Source: DATARH01 sp963773625 (GTDB lineage: Bacteria; Pseudomonadota; Alphaproteobacteria; ATCC43930; CGMCC-115725). From it: a stretch of 64,000 nt of DNA. The translations under genes and the position numbers were made by a program. The stretch covers positions 124,001 through 188,000 of the forward strand of contig CAVZCJ010000009.1 of the NCBI GenBank assembly GCA_963773625.1, read 5' to 3'. Below are positions 27,745 to 36,834 of this stretch, piece by piece. The notes beneath the pieces are model-generated. The model was given only the letters and a program-made list of their open reading frames with translations. It had not been told where the DNA came from and searched no databases. The stretch's first letter is position 1, and every line of letters begins with the position of its first letter.

Positions 27745-28233
27745 TGGAATTTCTCCACGAGGCCGAATTCTGGGTCCTGGTCGCGGCGGTGATCTTCGTC
27801 GATCGCTGTGTTCCGCCCAGCCAAACGCGCGCTGGTGGGCGGCCTCGACGCCCGCGCCTCGCGCATCCGCGCCGAGCTCGACGAGGCGCGGCGGCTGCGC
27901 GAGGAAGCGGAGCTTCTCGTCGCCGAATATCGCGCCAAGGAGCGCGAGGCAGTCGCCGAGGCGGAGGCGATCGTCGCTCATGCTCAACAGGAGGCCGAGC
28001 GGATCGCCGCGCAGGGCGCGCGCGATCTGGAGCAGGCCATGAAGCGCCGCCAACAACTCGCCGAGGAACGCATCGCCCAGGCCGAGGCAAAGGCGCTCGC
28101 CGAGGTTCGCGCCGCCGCGATCGATGTGGCGATCGCCGCGGCCCGCGACGTGATCGCCGAAAGCATCGACCAGCAACGCGGCGCGGCACTGCTCGACACG
28201 GCCATCGTCGCCTTGCCGCAACGATTGCGGTGA
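27744..28233 (+). CDS. atpF: ATP synthase Fo subunit b (one frame break)
   Basis: This is the second stator subunit, about 162 residues. The N-terminal membrane helix EAEFWVLVAAVIFV joins, across a break near 27801, to the FRPAKRALVGGLDARASRIR start of the stalk helix. The rest is heptad-rich coiled coil ending AIVALPQRLR. ATG overlaps the b' stop. The F1 genes (atpHAGDC) are not in the window, consistent with the split Fo/F1 operons of alphaproteobacteria. Confidence 0.9.
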
Positions 28234-28345
28234 TCCACCGCCGAGGTCCGCGCCCACCGGAAAATTGCCGAGCTTTTCTGGTTTGCCAACAAGAGGTTAT
28301 GAATTGTGCATCGCTGCCCTATAACGGGAAGCGCGCCTTTCCCTC

Positions 28346-29322
28346 TTGCCGGTCGCGGTCCTCGTGCATTTGCGTCGCCGCTTCAAGTGTTTGAGAGTCG
28401 CGGCCGCGATCGCCGCGCTTGCCAGCGCGGTTGCCGGCGCCGCCTCGGCGAGTACCGCCGTCATCCTCAATTCCGATGACGACACGCTGAGCGTCGTCAG
28501 CAGCGACGGCTACCACGAAGTCTCGCGCGCCCATATCGGCCGCGGCCCGCATCACCTGATCGTCAGCCCCGACGGGCGGACGCTGATCGTCGCCATGTCG
28601 GGCGGCAACGAGCTGGTGCTGATCGACCGTACGACCGGCGCCGAGACCAAGCGCATCGAGGCAAGCGACCCCTACCAGATCGGCTTCAGCCCGGACGGCA
28701 AGTGGTTCGTCTCCGCATCGCTGCGGCTCGACCGCATCGACATCTACGACGCCAAGACGTTCCAGGTCCTGCACCGTCTGCCGGCGGCGACAATACCAAG
28801 CCACATCGCCTATTCGCGCGACAGCAGCACCGTGTTCGTCACGCTGCAGGGCACTGGCAGCCTGACCTCGATCGACCTCGCCTCCGGCAAGGTCAACTGG
28901 ACGGTGCCGATCGGCCCCACCCCCGCCGGGATCATCACCCGCGCCACCGGGACGCTACTCGCCGGGATCATGGGCTCAGACTACATCGCCGAGATCGACC
29001 CTCAGGACGGCCACGTCATCCAGAAGATCCACACCGGCTACGGCGCGCATAACTTCACCGTCTCGGCCCGACGGCAAGACGATCTATGTGTCGAACCGGG
29101 TCGCCGGCACGATCTCGGTCCTCGACGCCGAGCACGCTGGCGATCACCGCGACCCTGACCGCGCCGGGCGGGCCCGACGACATGGCGCTGTCGCCGGACG
29201 GCAAGGAACTCTGGGTCACCGACCGCTGGCACGCCTCGGTCGGGGTGATCGAGCTGGCCTCCGGCAAGCTGAAAGTGACAATTCCGGTCGGCCGCTCGCC
29301 GCACGGCATTTTCGTCTATTGA
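28346..29322 (+). CDS. Exported YncE-like beta-propeller protein (two frame breaks)
   Basis: This protein of about 324 residues has a signal peptide (VAAAIAALASAVAGAASAS) and repeated YVTN-type blades such as GRGPHHLIVSPDGRTLIVAM, ASDPYQIGFSPDGKWFVSAS and GPDDMALSPDGKELWVTDRW. Breaks lie near 29070 and 29140. Blades of this type form seven-bladed propellers in periplasmic proteins, often with unknown ligands. The start is uncertain: TTG at 28346 or GTG at 28364. The next gene begins eight bases downstream, so the two may be co-transcribed. Confidence 0.8.
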
Positions 29323-29329
29323 GCCGGCG

Positions 29330-30350
29330 ATGTTCGACTGCGTTCCAGCGGCTGATCGAGCAGGTTCAGGGCGCGATCTTCGAGACCGCGATCCAGCCGG
29401 CGCTGTTTCACCTGGGGCTGATGGATTGGTCGGAGAGCGTGTTCGACGGGGTCGAGTTCGCACTCTATGGCGCGATCGCGGTCGTCCTCAGCCTATCTGC
29501 TGTTCCGGCCGCTCGAATTGCTGGCGGCCGGTCGAGCGCTGGGACGACCGCAAGCGCGGTGCGCACCGACGTCGTCTACACGCTGATCCACCGGCTCGGC
29601 GTAGTGCCGGCGATCCTGTTCGTGATCCTCACCCCGATCGGCACGATGATCGACGGGTATCTGCGCTTCAAAGGGTACATCCCGCCCGAGATCGAGCAGA
29701 TGGTGACGCCGCTGTTCGACCACCCGCTCGCGACCTTCTTCGTCTACATGGTGGTGCTCGATTTCGGCGAGTACTGGCGGCACCGGCTGCAGCACCGGCT
29801 GCCGTGGTGGTGGGCGCTGCACAGCCTGCACCACGACCAGCGCCAGATGACGCTGTGGAGCGACGACCGCAACCACATCCTCGACGACATCCTGGCGATG
29901 GTGTGGAGCGGCACGATCGCGATGCTGATCGACGTGCCGCCCGGCGAGTTTCCGCTGGTGTTGATCGGTTTCCGCCTGGTCGAGAGCCTGTCGCACACCA
30001 ATGTGCGGCTGGGCTTTGGCGGCTTCGGTTCGGCGCTGCTGGTCGGCCCGCAATACCACCGGGTGCATCACTCGATCGAGCACGCCAAACCGCCCTTCGA
30101 CCGGGCACGCGGTTGCAACTTCGCCATGATCCTGCCGATCTGGGACGTCATCTTCGGCACCTGGCGGCGCGGCGCCGACTATCCGCAGACTGGGGTCGCG
30201 GCGCTGGCCGGCCGCGCGGTCCGCTGCGGCTATCTCGCGCATCAGTTCGAAGGCTTCCGCCGGCTCGGCGCGGCGATGCTGCATTTCTTCGACCGCCGCC
30301 GGTCAGGGTTTGTGGCAGCCTTTTCCGCCGATCAGCCTGACGCTGCCTGA
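29330..30350 (+). CDS. Fatty acid hydroxylase/sterol desaturase family membrane protein (four frame breaks)
   Basis: This diiron membrane oxygenase is about 338 residues. The three histidine boxes are visible: HRLQH in YWRHRLQHRLPWWW, HSLHH shortly after, and YHRVHHS near the C-terminus. These are preceded by membrane helices and the family's RTDVVYTLIH segment. Breaks lie near 29339, 29490, 29522 and 29558, all in the N-terminal quarter. It probably hydroxylates or desaturates a lipid in the inner membrane. It converges with the hpnB-like gene, overlapping by 19 bases, which suggests but does not prove a hopanoid or sterol-like lipid substrate. Confidence 0.86.
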
Positions 30351-31476
30351 TAGCGCCCCTTCCAAGCGCCGCCGCGGCCGCGCCAGAACTGCACCGCCGA
30401 GAACACCGTCGCCGCCATGTAGAACAGCGCGATCGCTGGCAGGAGCGGCGCCAGCAGCGGCGGGGCAGCGGTAGAATCTTGAGCGTCGGCAGGAAAGACA
30501 GGGTCATCGCCAGCCAGGCGGCTCCGCCCAGAGCCATCGCCATCCCGTCGTGGGACAGCAGCACCAGGATCGGCGGCGCCAGATAGGTAACCGTCATCGC
30601 GACAATCGTCCCCAGCAGAGTGCCGGCGGAATAGTTGATCTGGGCGAAGGCGCAGCGCGCGATCATGTCCCACAGCGGCCGCCACGAGCCGTAGGGGCGT
30701 ACGCTGCGCGTCTCCTCGGCGACGCCGAGCCACACCTTGCCGACCGACTTGACCCGCCGGGCGAGCGCGCAATCGTCGATGATCTCGTGGCGGATGCTGT
30801 CGATCCCGCCGATGCGTTCGAACGCATCGCGCCGCAGCAGCATGCAGCCGCCCGCTGCCGCGGCGATGCCGCGGCCGGAATCGGCGACCCAGCGCGGCGG
30901 GTAGAGCTTGAAGAAAAAGAACACGAAGGCCGGCACCATCAACCGCTCCCAGAAGCCACGGCAGTGCAGCCGCACCATCAACGAGACGAGGTCGTAACCC
31001 TCGCCCTCGGCGCGGGCGACCAGGCCGCGCAGGTTCGCGGGCGAATGGACGATGTCGGCGTCGGTCAACAGCAGATAATCGGGCGACATTGCCGCCGCGA
31101 CCGCGGTTCCCTGACGCACCGCCCATAATTTGCCCGTCCAGCCGAGGGGCATCGGCTCGGCAGCGATCACCGTTACCCGATCGGCTGCGCCGGCATCGGC
31201 CGCGGCGGCGCGTGCGGCCGCGGCGGTGCCATCGCCGCTGTGATCGTCGACAACGACGATATCAAGCCGGCCGGCATAATCCTGCGCCAGCAGCGAGGCG
31301 ATCGTCCCGCCGATCACGTCGGCCTCGTCGCGCGCCGGGATGACCGCGACGATCGAGCGAGGCGGCGCCAGAGCGGCACTCCGATCTCCTCTTTCGAGCC
31401 GCCAGAACCAGCCGCGAAACGCGAGCAGGTAGATCCAAACCGCCGCGGCGGTCGCCCCGAGAATTGTGTGCTGCAC
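30332..31476 (-). CDS. hpnB: Hopene-associated glycosyltransferase HpnB-like protein (one frame break)
   Basis: This is a family 2 glycosyltransferase of about 381 residues. An N-terminal membrane helix (AAAVWIYLLAF) precedes the nucleotide-binding start SIVAVIPARDEADVIGGTIA. Further signatures are DIVVVDDHSGDGTA, the metal motif YLLLTDADIVHSPANL, RRDAFERIGGIDSIRHEIID and the catalytic-type DDCALARRVKSVG. C-terminal membrane helices include APPILVLLSHDGMAMAL and LLPAIALFYMAATVFSAVQF. A net one-base loss near 30470 separates the last helices. GTG at 31476 is favoured by AAAGGCG upstream; ATG at 31539 has no such signal. The hpnB label is by overall similarity, without other hpn genes nearby. 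Confidence 0.8.
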
Positions 31477-31591
31477 GAGTGCGCCTTTAAACCCCGATTT
31501 CGCGCCGCCCAAGGCCCCCCGCGGGCAGCTTTGCGACATAATGTAAATGGAGTTTAACTCTGTCCGCCAGCATTCTTTTCGCTCTAACCGC

Positions 31592-32385
31592 CTAGCGCTG
31601 CTCGATAAATTGATGGAAGGCGGCGAGAAACGCGTCGCGCTGCTCGTCGAACGGCGCGTGACCGGCGTTGTCGAGCACGACGAGCCGCGAGCCGGGGATC
31701 AGCGCGCGATAGGCTTCGCCGAATCGCACCGGCACGAGCCCGTCCTTGCCGCCCCAGAGCAGCAGGGTCGGCACGGTTATCCGATGCAGCCATTTCGCCA
31801 GGCTTGGGTTGTGAAAGCGCGGCTTGTAGGCAAGGCGCATCACCGTCGCGCGGTTCTTGGCGACGAGGTTCATGTCGATCTTCGCCATGTCGCCGAGCCG
31901 GCGTTCGGCGCGCGCCGGATCGGCGTAGAAGCGCCGCAAATTCTCGTCGACGGGCATACGGAAGATGTCGTCGATCGGCTTGCCCGCCGCGTCGGGGATG
32001 CCGACCGCGCCGACCAGGGTCAAGCTGGCGAGCCGCGTCTGGTTGCGCACCGCCAGCTCGGCGGCGATCCAGCCGCCGAGCGAGGTGCCGATCAGGTGGA
32101 CGCGGTCGAGGCCCGAGCGTCTCGAGGAAGTCGAGATAGAAGTAGGCGAGATCGCCGATGTCATCGAGCCAGGGCGGGTCGTCGGAGCGGCCGAACCCGG
32201 GATGCTCGGGCGCGTAGACCGCGTAATCGCGCGCCAGCTCGTCGAGAAACCCCATCCAGCCGGTATGCCCGCCGGCGCCGTGCAGGAACACCAGCGGCTG
32301 GCTGATCGGCTCCCTTGGGCGGCCCGCCGCGCAGCAGGCGGATTTGCGCTCCCGCTGCTGTTACGAATTCTTCGATGTGAGGCAT
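31592..32385 (-). CDS. Alpha/beta hydrolase (two frame breaks)
   Basis: This hydrolase is about 263 residues. It contains FLHGAGGHTGWMGFLDELAR, the nucleophile elbow HLIGTSLGGWIAAELAVRN, the acid in LLLWGGKDGLVPVRFGEAYR and the histidine in LVVLDNAGHAPFDEQRDAF. Breaks lie near 32313 and near 32118. It resembles the C-C-bond hydrolases and esterases of aromatic catabolism but without decisive features. It is divergent from the GST gene at 32669 across a repeat-rich control region. Confidence 0.85.
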
Positions 32386-32407
32386 CGCGTTGATTCTGCT
32401 TTTATTT

Positions 32408-32491
32408 AGCGGAAAATAACAGCGGAAAAACAGCGGGTTTATCAGCGGGAAACAGCGGCGGAACAGCGAGATTATCAGCAGCGATCAGCGA
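32408..32491. repeat. Iteron-like array of eight CAGCGG-type repeats
   Basis: AGCGG or close variants start at 32408, 32421, 32432, 32444, 32454, 32465, 32477 and 32487, so the spacing is 10 to 13 bases, about one DNA turn. The consensus unit is roughly TCAGCGGAAA. The array lies in the 283-base gap between the divergent alpha/beta hydrolase and GST genes. The phased spacing would put every repeat on one face of the helix, as in multi-site protein-binding arrays. Confidence 0.7.
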
Positions 32492-32535
32492 GGCCTAATC
32501 TCCGGCATCGGGCGCTTGTGGTTACAATAGCCCCA

Positions 32536-32569
32536 GATAGGAACAAAATAGGAACACAATCCGGATTGT
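32536..32569. promoter_or_regulatory. Direct repeat and 14-bp palindrome upstream of the GST gene
   Basis: ATAGGAACA occurs twice in succession (about 32537 and 32548), followed by the perfect palindrome ACAATCCGGATTGT at 32556-32569, about 100 bases before the GST start. This is a plausible regulator site; no regulator gene is in the window. Confidence 0.5.
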
Positions 32570-32668
32570 CAAGCGCCGCGTAAAAAACTGCGGCCGGCAA
32601 CCGGGGACAGCGTCTTGTCGGTGTCGTTTTGAGGTGCGAGGCTCAAACAAATCCCTGCGGAGGAAACA

Positions 32669-33289
32669 ATGGCGAACCTGAAAATCTATGGCGTCCCGCG
32701 GTCGCGCGCGTTCCGGACGCTGTGGCTGGCCAAGGAGCTGGGGCTCGACTACGAGAACGTGCCCACCGATTTCGCCAGCGGGGAGACGCGACGCCAGCCC
32801 TACCTTTCGATCAATCCGAACGGCCATGTCCCGGCGATCGACGACAACGGCTTCATCCTTTGGGAGTTGATGGCGATCAACCTGTATCTGGCGAAAAAAT
32901 ACGGGCTCGGCACGCTCTACCCGACCGGCCTCGAAGACGAGGCGCGGTGCTGGCAGTGGAGCCTGTGGGGGATGACCGAGCTCGAGCGCAACGTGCTGAC
33001 CGCGATGTTCAACCGCGCGATCTATCCCGAGGACAAGCGCGACGCCGCGGCAGCCGACCAGGCGGAGAAGGACCTCCAGCATCCGCTCGGCGTGCTCGAC
33101 GGCGCGGTGGCGAAGACCGGGTACCTGGTCGGCAGCGACTTCACCGTCGCCGACCTCAACGTCGCCAGCATCCTCTCCTGGGCGCGGCCGGCGCGGATCG
33201 ATTTCGGCCCGTTCCCCAAGGCCGCCGAGTGGCTGAGCCACTGCGCGCTGCGCCCCGCGGCCAAGGCCGCGCGGGATTTGCAGCGGTAA
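32669..33289 (+). CDS. Glutathione S-transferase family protein
   Basis: This is an intact 206-residue GST. The N-terminal thioredoxin-like domain (KIYGVPRSRAFRTLWLAKEL, then NPNGHVPAIDDNG) precedes an all-helical C-terminal domain with the N-capping FTVADLNVASILSW. The glutathione gamma-glutamyl-binding pair normally read as E-S before AI-x-x-YL is E-L here (WELMAINLYL), so binding may differ. ATG at 32669 follows GGAGG. It conjugates or isomerises substrates with glutathione in the cytoplasm; a role in detoxification or ring-fission chemistry is possible. Confidence 0.9.
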   Translation: MANLKIYGVPRSRAFRTLWLAKELGLDYENVPTDFASGETRRQPYLSINPNGHVPAIDDNGFILWELMAINLYLAKKYGLGTLYPTGLEDEARCWQWSLWGMTELERNVLTAMFNRAIYPEDKRDAAAADQAEKDLQHPLGVLDGAVAKTGYLVGSDFTVADLNVASILSWARPARIDFGPFPKAAEWLSHCALRPAAKAARDLQR

Positions 33290-33332
33290 TTAACAATCGC
33301 CCGGCGCAAGGCTGGATCAACTGGAGGAAACG

Positions 33333-34472
33333 ATGGGACAAACAAGATTACGGCGGCGCCGCGTGTTGCAGCTTGGCCTCGGCGCCGTCTCCCTTCCCCT
33401 GATCGGAGGAGGCAAAGCGATGGCGCAGAGCGCACCAGAAACTGCCGTCTACGTCTCGAACGCGGGCAGCAACGACATCTACTGTCTGGCGATGAACCGG
33501 GAAAGCGGCGACCTCACCCTAATAGAAAAGGTGCCGGTGCCGGGCGCCGACAAGCCGTCGCCCGCCAGCCTGCCAATGGCGACCAGCCCAGATAAGCGTT
33601 TCCTCTATGCGCAGCTACGCAGCGAGCCGTTTCCGGCATCGAGCTTCAGCATCGGGTCAAGCAACGGGAAGCTGATACTCAACGGCACGACACCGCTATC
33701 GGCGGCGATGGCCTATCTCAACACCGACCGCACGGGGAAATGGCTGTTCGGCGCGTCCTATGTCAGCGGCAAGGTCGAAGTCCGCAAGATCAACGCGATA
33801 TATCTGATTGAGGATGATGCCTCGCAGATCCTCGATACACCGCCGAAGGCGCATTGCGTCATTATCGACCCGACCAACAAATTCGTTTACGTCCCCGTGC
33901 TCAGCGCCGACGAGGTGCTGCAGTTCAAGTTCGATGCGGCGAAAGGGATGCTGACGCCGAACGACCCGCCCTCGGCGAAGACCAAGCAGGGCTCGGGGCC
34001 GCGGCATCTCACCTTTCACCCGAACAATAAATGGGCCTATCTGCTCTGCGAAACCGCGGGGACGATGACGCTCTTCGCCATCGACAAGGACAAGGGCACG
34101 CTGAGCGAAGTGCAGACCGTCGCTCTGGACGACTACAAGGGCGAGAACGCCGCCGCTTCCGACATCCATGTCACGCCGAACGGCAAATACGTCTATGGCG
34201 CGGTGCGCAAGACCAGCATGCTGCACGGGTTCAAGATAGACCCCGACAAGGGCACCTTGACCCAGATCGGCCATTGGCCAACAGAAACGGAACCGCGCGG
34301 CTTCAACATCGACCCGCGCGGCAAGTTCCTACTGTCGGTCGGCATGAAGTCGGCCAGCATGACCGTGCATGCGATCGACGATGCCAGCGGCGCGCTGAAG
34401 CCGCTCAAGCAATACCCGATGGGCACACAGCCCAACTGGGTCGAGATCGTCGATCTGCCCAAACCGGCGTAA
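33333..34472 (+). CDS. Tat-exported beta-propeller lactonase family protein
   Basis: This is an intact 379-residue protein. The N-terminus has a twin-arginine signal (RRRRVLQLGLGAVSLPLIGG, cleavage after AMAQ), so export of a folded protein is expected. The mature part contains repeated propeller blades such as YVSNAGSNDIYCLAMNRESG, GSGPRHLTFHPNNKWAYLLC, AASDIHVTPNGKYVYGAVRK and EPRGFNIDPRGKFLLSVGMK, typical of the seven-bladed lactonase/6-phosphogluconolactonase (YbhE) fold. The periplasmic location argues against the cytosolic pentose-phosphate role. It lies 43 bases after the GST gene. Confidence 0.88.
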   Translation: MGQTRLRRRRVLQLGLGAVSLPLIGGGKAMAQSAPETAVYVSNAGSNDIYCLAMNRESGDLTLIEKVPVPGADKPSPASLPMATSPDKRFLYAQLRSEPFPASSFSIGSSNGKLILNGTTPLSAAMAYLNTDRTGKWLFGASYVSGKVEVRKINAIYLIEDDASQILDTPPKAHCVIIDPTNKFVYVPVLSADEVLQFKFDAAKGMLTPNDPPSAKTKQGSGPRHLTFHPNNKWAYLLCETAGTMTLFAIDKDKGTLSEVQTVALDDYKGENAAASDIHVTPNGKYVYGAVRKTSMLHGFKIDPDKGTLTQIGHWPTETEPRGFNIDPRGKFLLSVGMKSASMTVHAIDDASGALKPLKQYPMGTQPNWVEIVDLPKPA

Positions 34473-34483
34473 GTGCCGCCGTC

Positions 34484-34590
34484 ATTCCGGGCACCGCGCG
34501 AGCGGTGACCTCGGAATGTCTGTAGCCTTCGATCCGACTTGCCAACCGCAGAGGCCCGGAACCAGTCCGGGCATGAAGAAGGGAGCGGTC
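34484..34590. repeat. Palindromic intergenic repeat, family E
   Basis: GTCATTCCGGGC at the left and GCCCGGAACCAGTCCGGGCATGA at the right form paired arms, with an inner hairpin CACCGCGCGAGCGGTG. It lies between the convergent lactonase and aldo/keto reductase genes. Confidence 0.65.
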
Positions 34591-34597
34591 CGAGGCC

Positions 34598-35587
34598 CTA
34601 GATGAACACCCCCGCCATGCCGCCCGCAGGGTAGCGGGTGCCGGCGGCGCTGCCGGCCGGGATGACCTGGGCGATCGCGTCGAGCTCCTGCGGCGAAAGG
34701 ATGATGTCCATCGCGCCGAGGTTTTCGCGGAGGCGGTCGAGCGACTTGGTGCCGGGGATCGGGATCACGTCCTCGCCCTGCGCCAGGAGCCAAGCGAGGC
34801 AAAGCTGCGCGACCGTGCAGCGCTTGTCGGCGGCGATGGCTTCGAGGCCTTCGACACGGGCGCGGTTCTTGGCGAAATTCTCGCCCTGGAAGCGGGGATG
34901 CCGCCCGCGCGTGTCGCCCTGCGCAAGGTTGTTGAGGTCGGGCACCACGCCGGCGAGGAGGCTGCGGCCGAGCGGCGCATAGGCGACAAACGAAATACCG
35001 AGATCGCGGGTTACCGCGCGGGTGGCGATGCCGATCTCCGGATAGAGCAGCGAATATTCGCTCTGTACCGCGGCAATCGGATGAACCTTGTGGGCGGCAG
35101 CGATGCGCTGTGGAGTCGCCTCGCACAACCCCAGATGCCTGACCTTGCCCTGCTCGACCAGCCGCGCCATCGCGCCGACCGTGTCCTCGACCGGGACGCC
35201 GGGATCGACCCGGTGCTGGAAATAGACGTCGATGTAATCGGTCTGCAGCCGCTTGAGGCTCGCCTCGCACGCCTGCGCCACGTATTCGGGGCGGCCGTTG
35301 ACGCCGTTCTGCCCGCCCGGGTTCTGGGTCTGGCCGAATTTCGAGGCGAGCACCACCTTGTCGCGGCGGCCCTTCAGCGCGCGGCCGAGCAGCTCCTCGT
35401 TCTGGCCCCAGCCATACATGTCCGAGCTGTCGAGAAAATTGGCGCCGAGATCGACCGCCTGCTGGACAAACGCGACCCCGGCCGCGTCGTCGCTCGGCCC
35501 GTAAACCCCTGACAGCGACATGCAGCCGAGCCCGATCGCAGTGACCTCCGGCCCGTTCTTGCCGACCCGACGCTTTTGTGCCGCCAT
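34598..35587 (-). CDS. Aldo/keto reductase
   Basis: This is an intact 329-residue NADPH-dependent oxidoreductase of the AKR superfamily (YajO/Tas-like). The barrel start VTAIGLGCMSLSGVYG, the catalytic Asp/Tyr region FLDSSDMYGWGQNEELLGRA, the catalytic lysine in KVVLASKFGQ and the histidine in DYIDVYFQHRVDP are all present. The cofactor-binding IPIPGTKSLDRLRENL is near the C-terminus. ATG at 35587; a TTG one codon earlier is possible. The substrate is not predictable. Confidence 0.92.
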   Translation of the reverse strand: MAAQKRRVGKNGPEVTAIGLGCMSLSGVYGPSDDAAGVAFVQQAVDLGANFLDSSDMYGWGQNEELLGRALKGRRDKVVLASKFGQTQNPGGQNGVNGRPEYVAQACEASLKRLQTDYIDVYFQHRVDPGVPVEDTVGAMARLVEQGKVRHLGLCEATPQRIAAAHKVHPIAAVQSEYSLLYPEIGIATRAVTRDLGISFVAYAPLGRSLLAGVVPDLNNLAQGDTRGRHPRFQGENFAKNRARVEGLEAIAADKRCTVAQLCLAWLLAQGEDVIPIPGTKSLDRLRENLGAMDIILSPQELDAIAQVIPAGSAAGTRYPAGGMAGVFI

Positions 35588-35709
35588 CAATGCCTCCGTT
35601 CTGTTGCCCGCAGCATAGCGGAATGGCCGAGCTGCCCGCGAGTTTTTGTGACAAACGCCGGCAGCGCGCTATGATCGCCGCACAAATTTCGCGGCGCGAG
35701 GAGGAAGCG

Positions 35710-36774
35710 ATGGCGGGTCAGACGCATGTGTATGCCGGCGTGGCGGCCACGGTGGGGGTGGAGCATTCGGGCAAGCTCGGCGGCGTGTTCCGCCAGGCGC
35801 CCGGCGACAAGGGCTGGGAGCACCTGAAGAACGGGCTCGCCGAGGACGCCGAGGTGCATGCGATCACCGTGCACCCGACCGATCACGACACGATCTTTGT
35901 CGGCAGCACCAAGGGCATCTATCGCAGCCATAATCGCGGCGGCAAGTTCGAGAAGCTGAGCGTGCCGGGCGGCGACCCCGACATCTGGTCGATCCTGGTC
36001 CACCCCAAGGACACCAAGCGGCTCTATGCCGGCGCGACGCCGGTTGACGTCTATCGCTCGGACGACGGCGGCGACAATTGGAAGAAGCTCGCCCATCCGC
36101 CGCTGCCGGACCGGGTGATCATGGCGTTTGCCTGCCGGGTGATGCGGCTCGACGTCGACCCAAACGCGCCGGACGACGTGTTCGCGACGCTGGAGGCCAA
36201 CGGCGCGATGCGCAGCCGCAACGCCGGCGAGAGCTGGGAAGATTGCACCGCCGATCTCATCCGCTTCTGCGAGCAGCCGAAATACCGCAGCCGGATCGGC
36301 AGCCAGACCGAGATCGAAGGCATGCTCGACGGCCATGCGCTGGCCTGCAGCGCGGCGGCCCCGGGCACCGTGTTCCTCGCCAACCGCATGGGTCTCTTCA
36401 AGAGCGGCGACCGCGGCGAGCATTGGGAGGACATGGAAATCGGGCGCTTTTCGCCGCTGACCTACGGGCGCGACATCCGCACCTCGCCGCATGACCCGAA
36501 GATCATGTACGCGGCGCTGAGCCCGGCGGCGCGCTCGACCGACGGCTCGGTCTACAAGAGCGAGGATGTCGGCAAGACCTGGAAGCGGTTCGACCACGAC
36601 ATCAAAGCCGACGCGACGATGATGGGCGTGACGCTCCATCCCCGCGACCCGAACCAGGTCTACGCGGTGTCGCGCGCCGGCCAGGTGTTCGGCACGCAAG
36701 ACGGCGGCAAGAGCTGGAGCGAGAGCCGGCTGCCCGAAGGCGTGCGCGACGCGTACTGCGTCGCCTGCGGCTGA
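35710..36774 (+). CDS. BNR/Asp-box beta-propeller protein (sialidase-like fold)
   Basis: This protein of 354 residues carries at least five Asp-box repeats (RSDDGGDNWKKL, RSRNAGESWEDC, KSGDRGEHWEDM, KSEDVGKTWKRF, TQDGGKSWSES), the hairpin motif of sialidases and photosystem II assembly-type propellers. No signal peptide is seen with the start at 35710, which follows GAGGAGGAAG, so it is probably cytoplasmic. Sialidase catalytic residues are not evident, so a binding or scaffold role, or an unusual hydrolase, is as likely. It is divergent from the aldo/keto reductase. Confidence 0.85.
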   Translation: MAGQTHVYAGVAATVGVEHSGKLGGVFRQAPGDKGWEHLKNGLAEDAEVHAITVHPTDHDTIFVGSTKGIYRSHNRGGKFEKLSVPGGDPDIWSILVHPKDTKRLYAGATPVDVYRSDDGGDNWKKLAHPPLPDRVIMAFACRVMRLDVDPNAPDDVFATLEANGAMRSRNAGESWEDCTADLIRFCEQPKYRSRIGSQTEIEGMLDGHALACSAAAPGTVFLANRMGLFKSGDRGEHWEDMEIGRFSPLTYGRDIRTSPHDPKIMYAALSPAARSTDGSVYKSEDVGKTWKRFDHDIKADATMMGVTLHPRDPNQVYAVSRAGQVFGTQDGGKSWSESRLPEGVRDAYCVACG

Positions 36775-36782
36775 GCGCGGAG

Positions 36783-36810
36783 GGGCCCTTCCCGGGGAGG
36801 TGAAGGGCCC
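36783..36810 (+). terminator. GC hairpin after the BNR protein gene
   Basis: GGGCCCTTC (36783-36791) and GAAGGGCCC (36802-36810) form a perfect 9-bp stem with a 10-base loop, nine bases after the stop codon. There is no T run, so it may need Rho or simply protect the mRNA end. Confidence 0.5.
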
Positions 36811-36834
36811 TACTTCCTGGGCAAGGGGGTCGGA

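Noticed and set aside
900..32400. Programmed +1 frameshifting as a genome-wide feature
   Set aside because: The breaks are mostly +1 but lack a common slippery motif in the sites I inspected, a few are net -1, and they stop abruptly at about 32.4 kb. This fits sequence error better than a decoding mechanism.
32408..32491. CRISPR array
   Set aside because: The repeat units are only about 5-8 bases at 10-13 base spacing. No 24-40 base repeats, spacers or cas genes are present.
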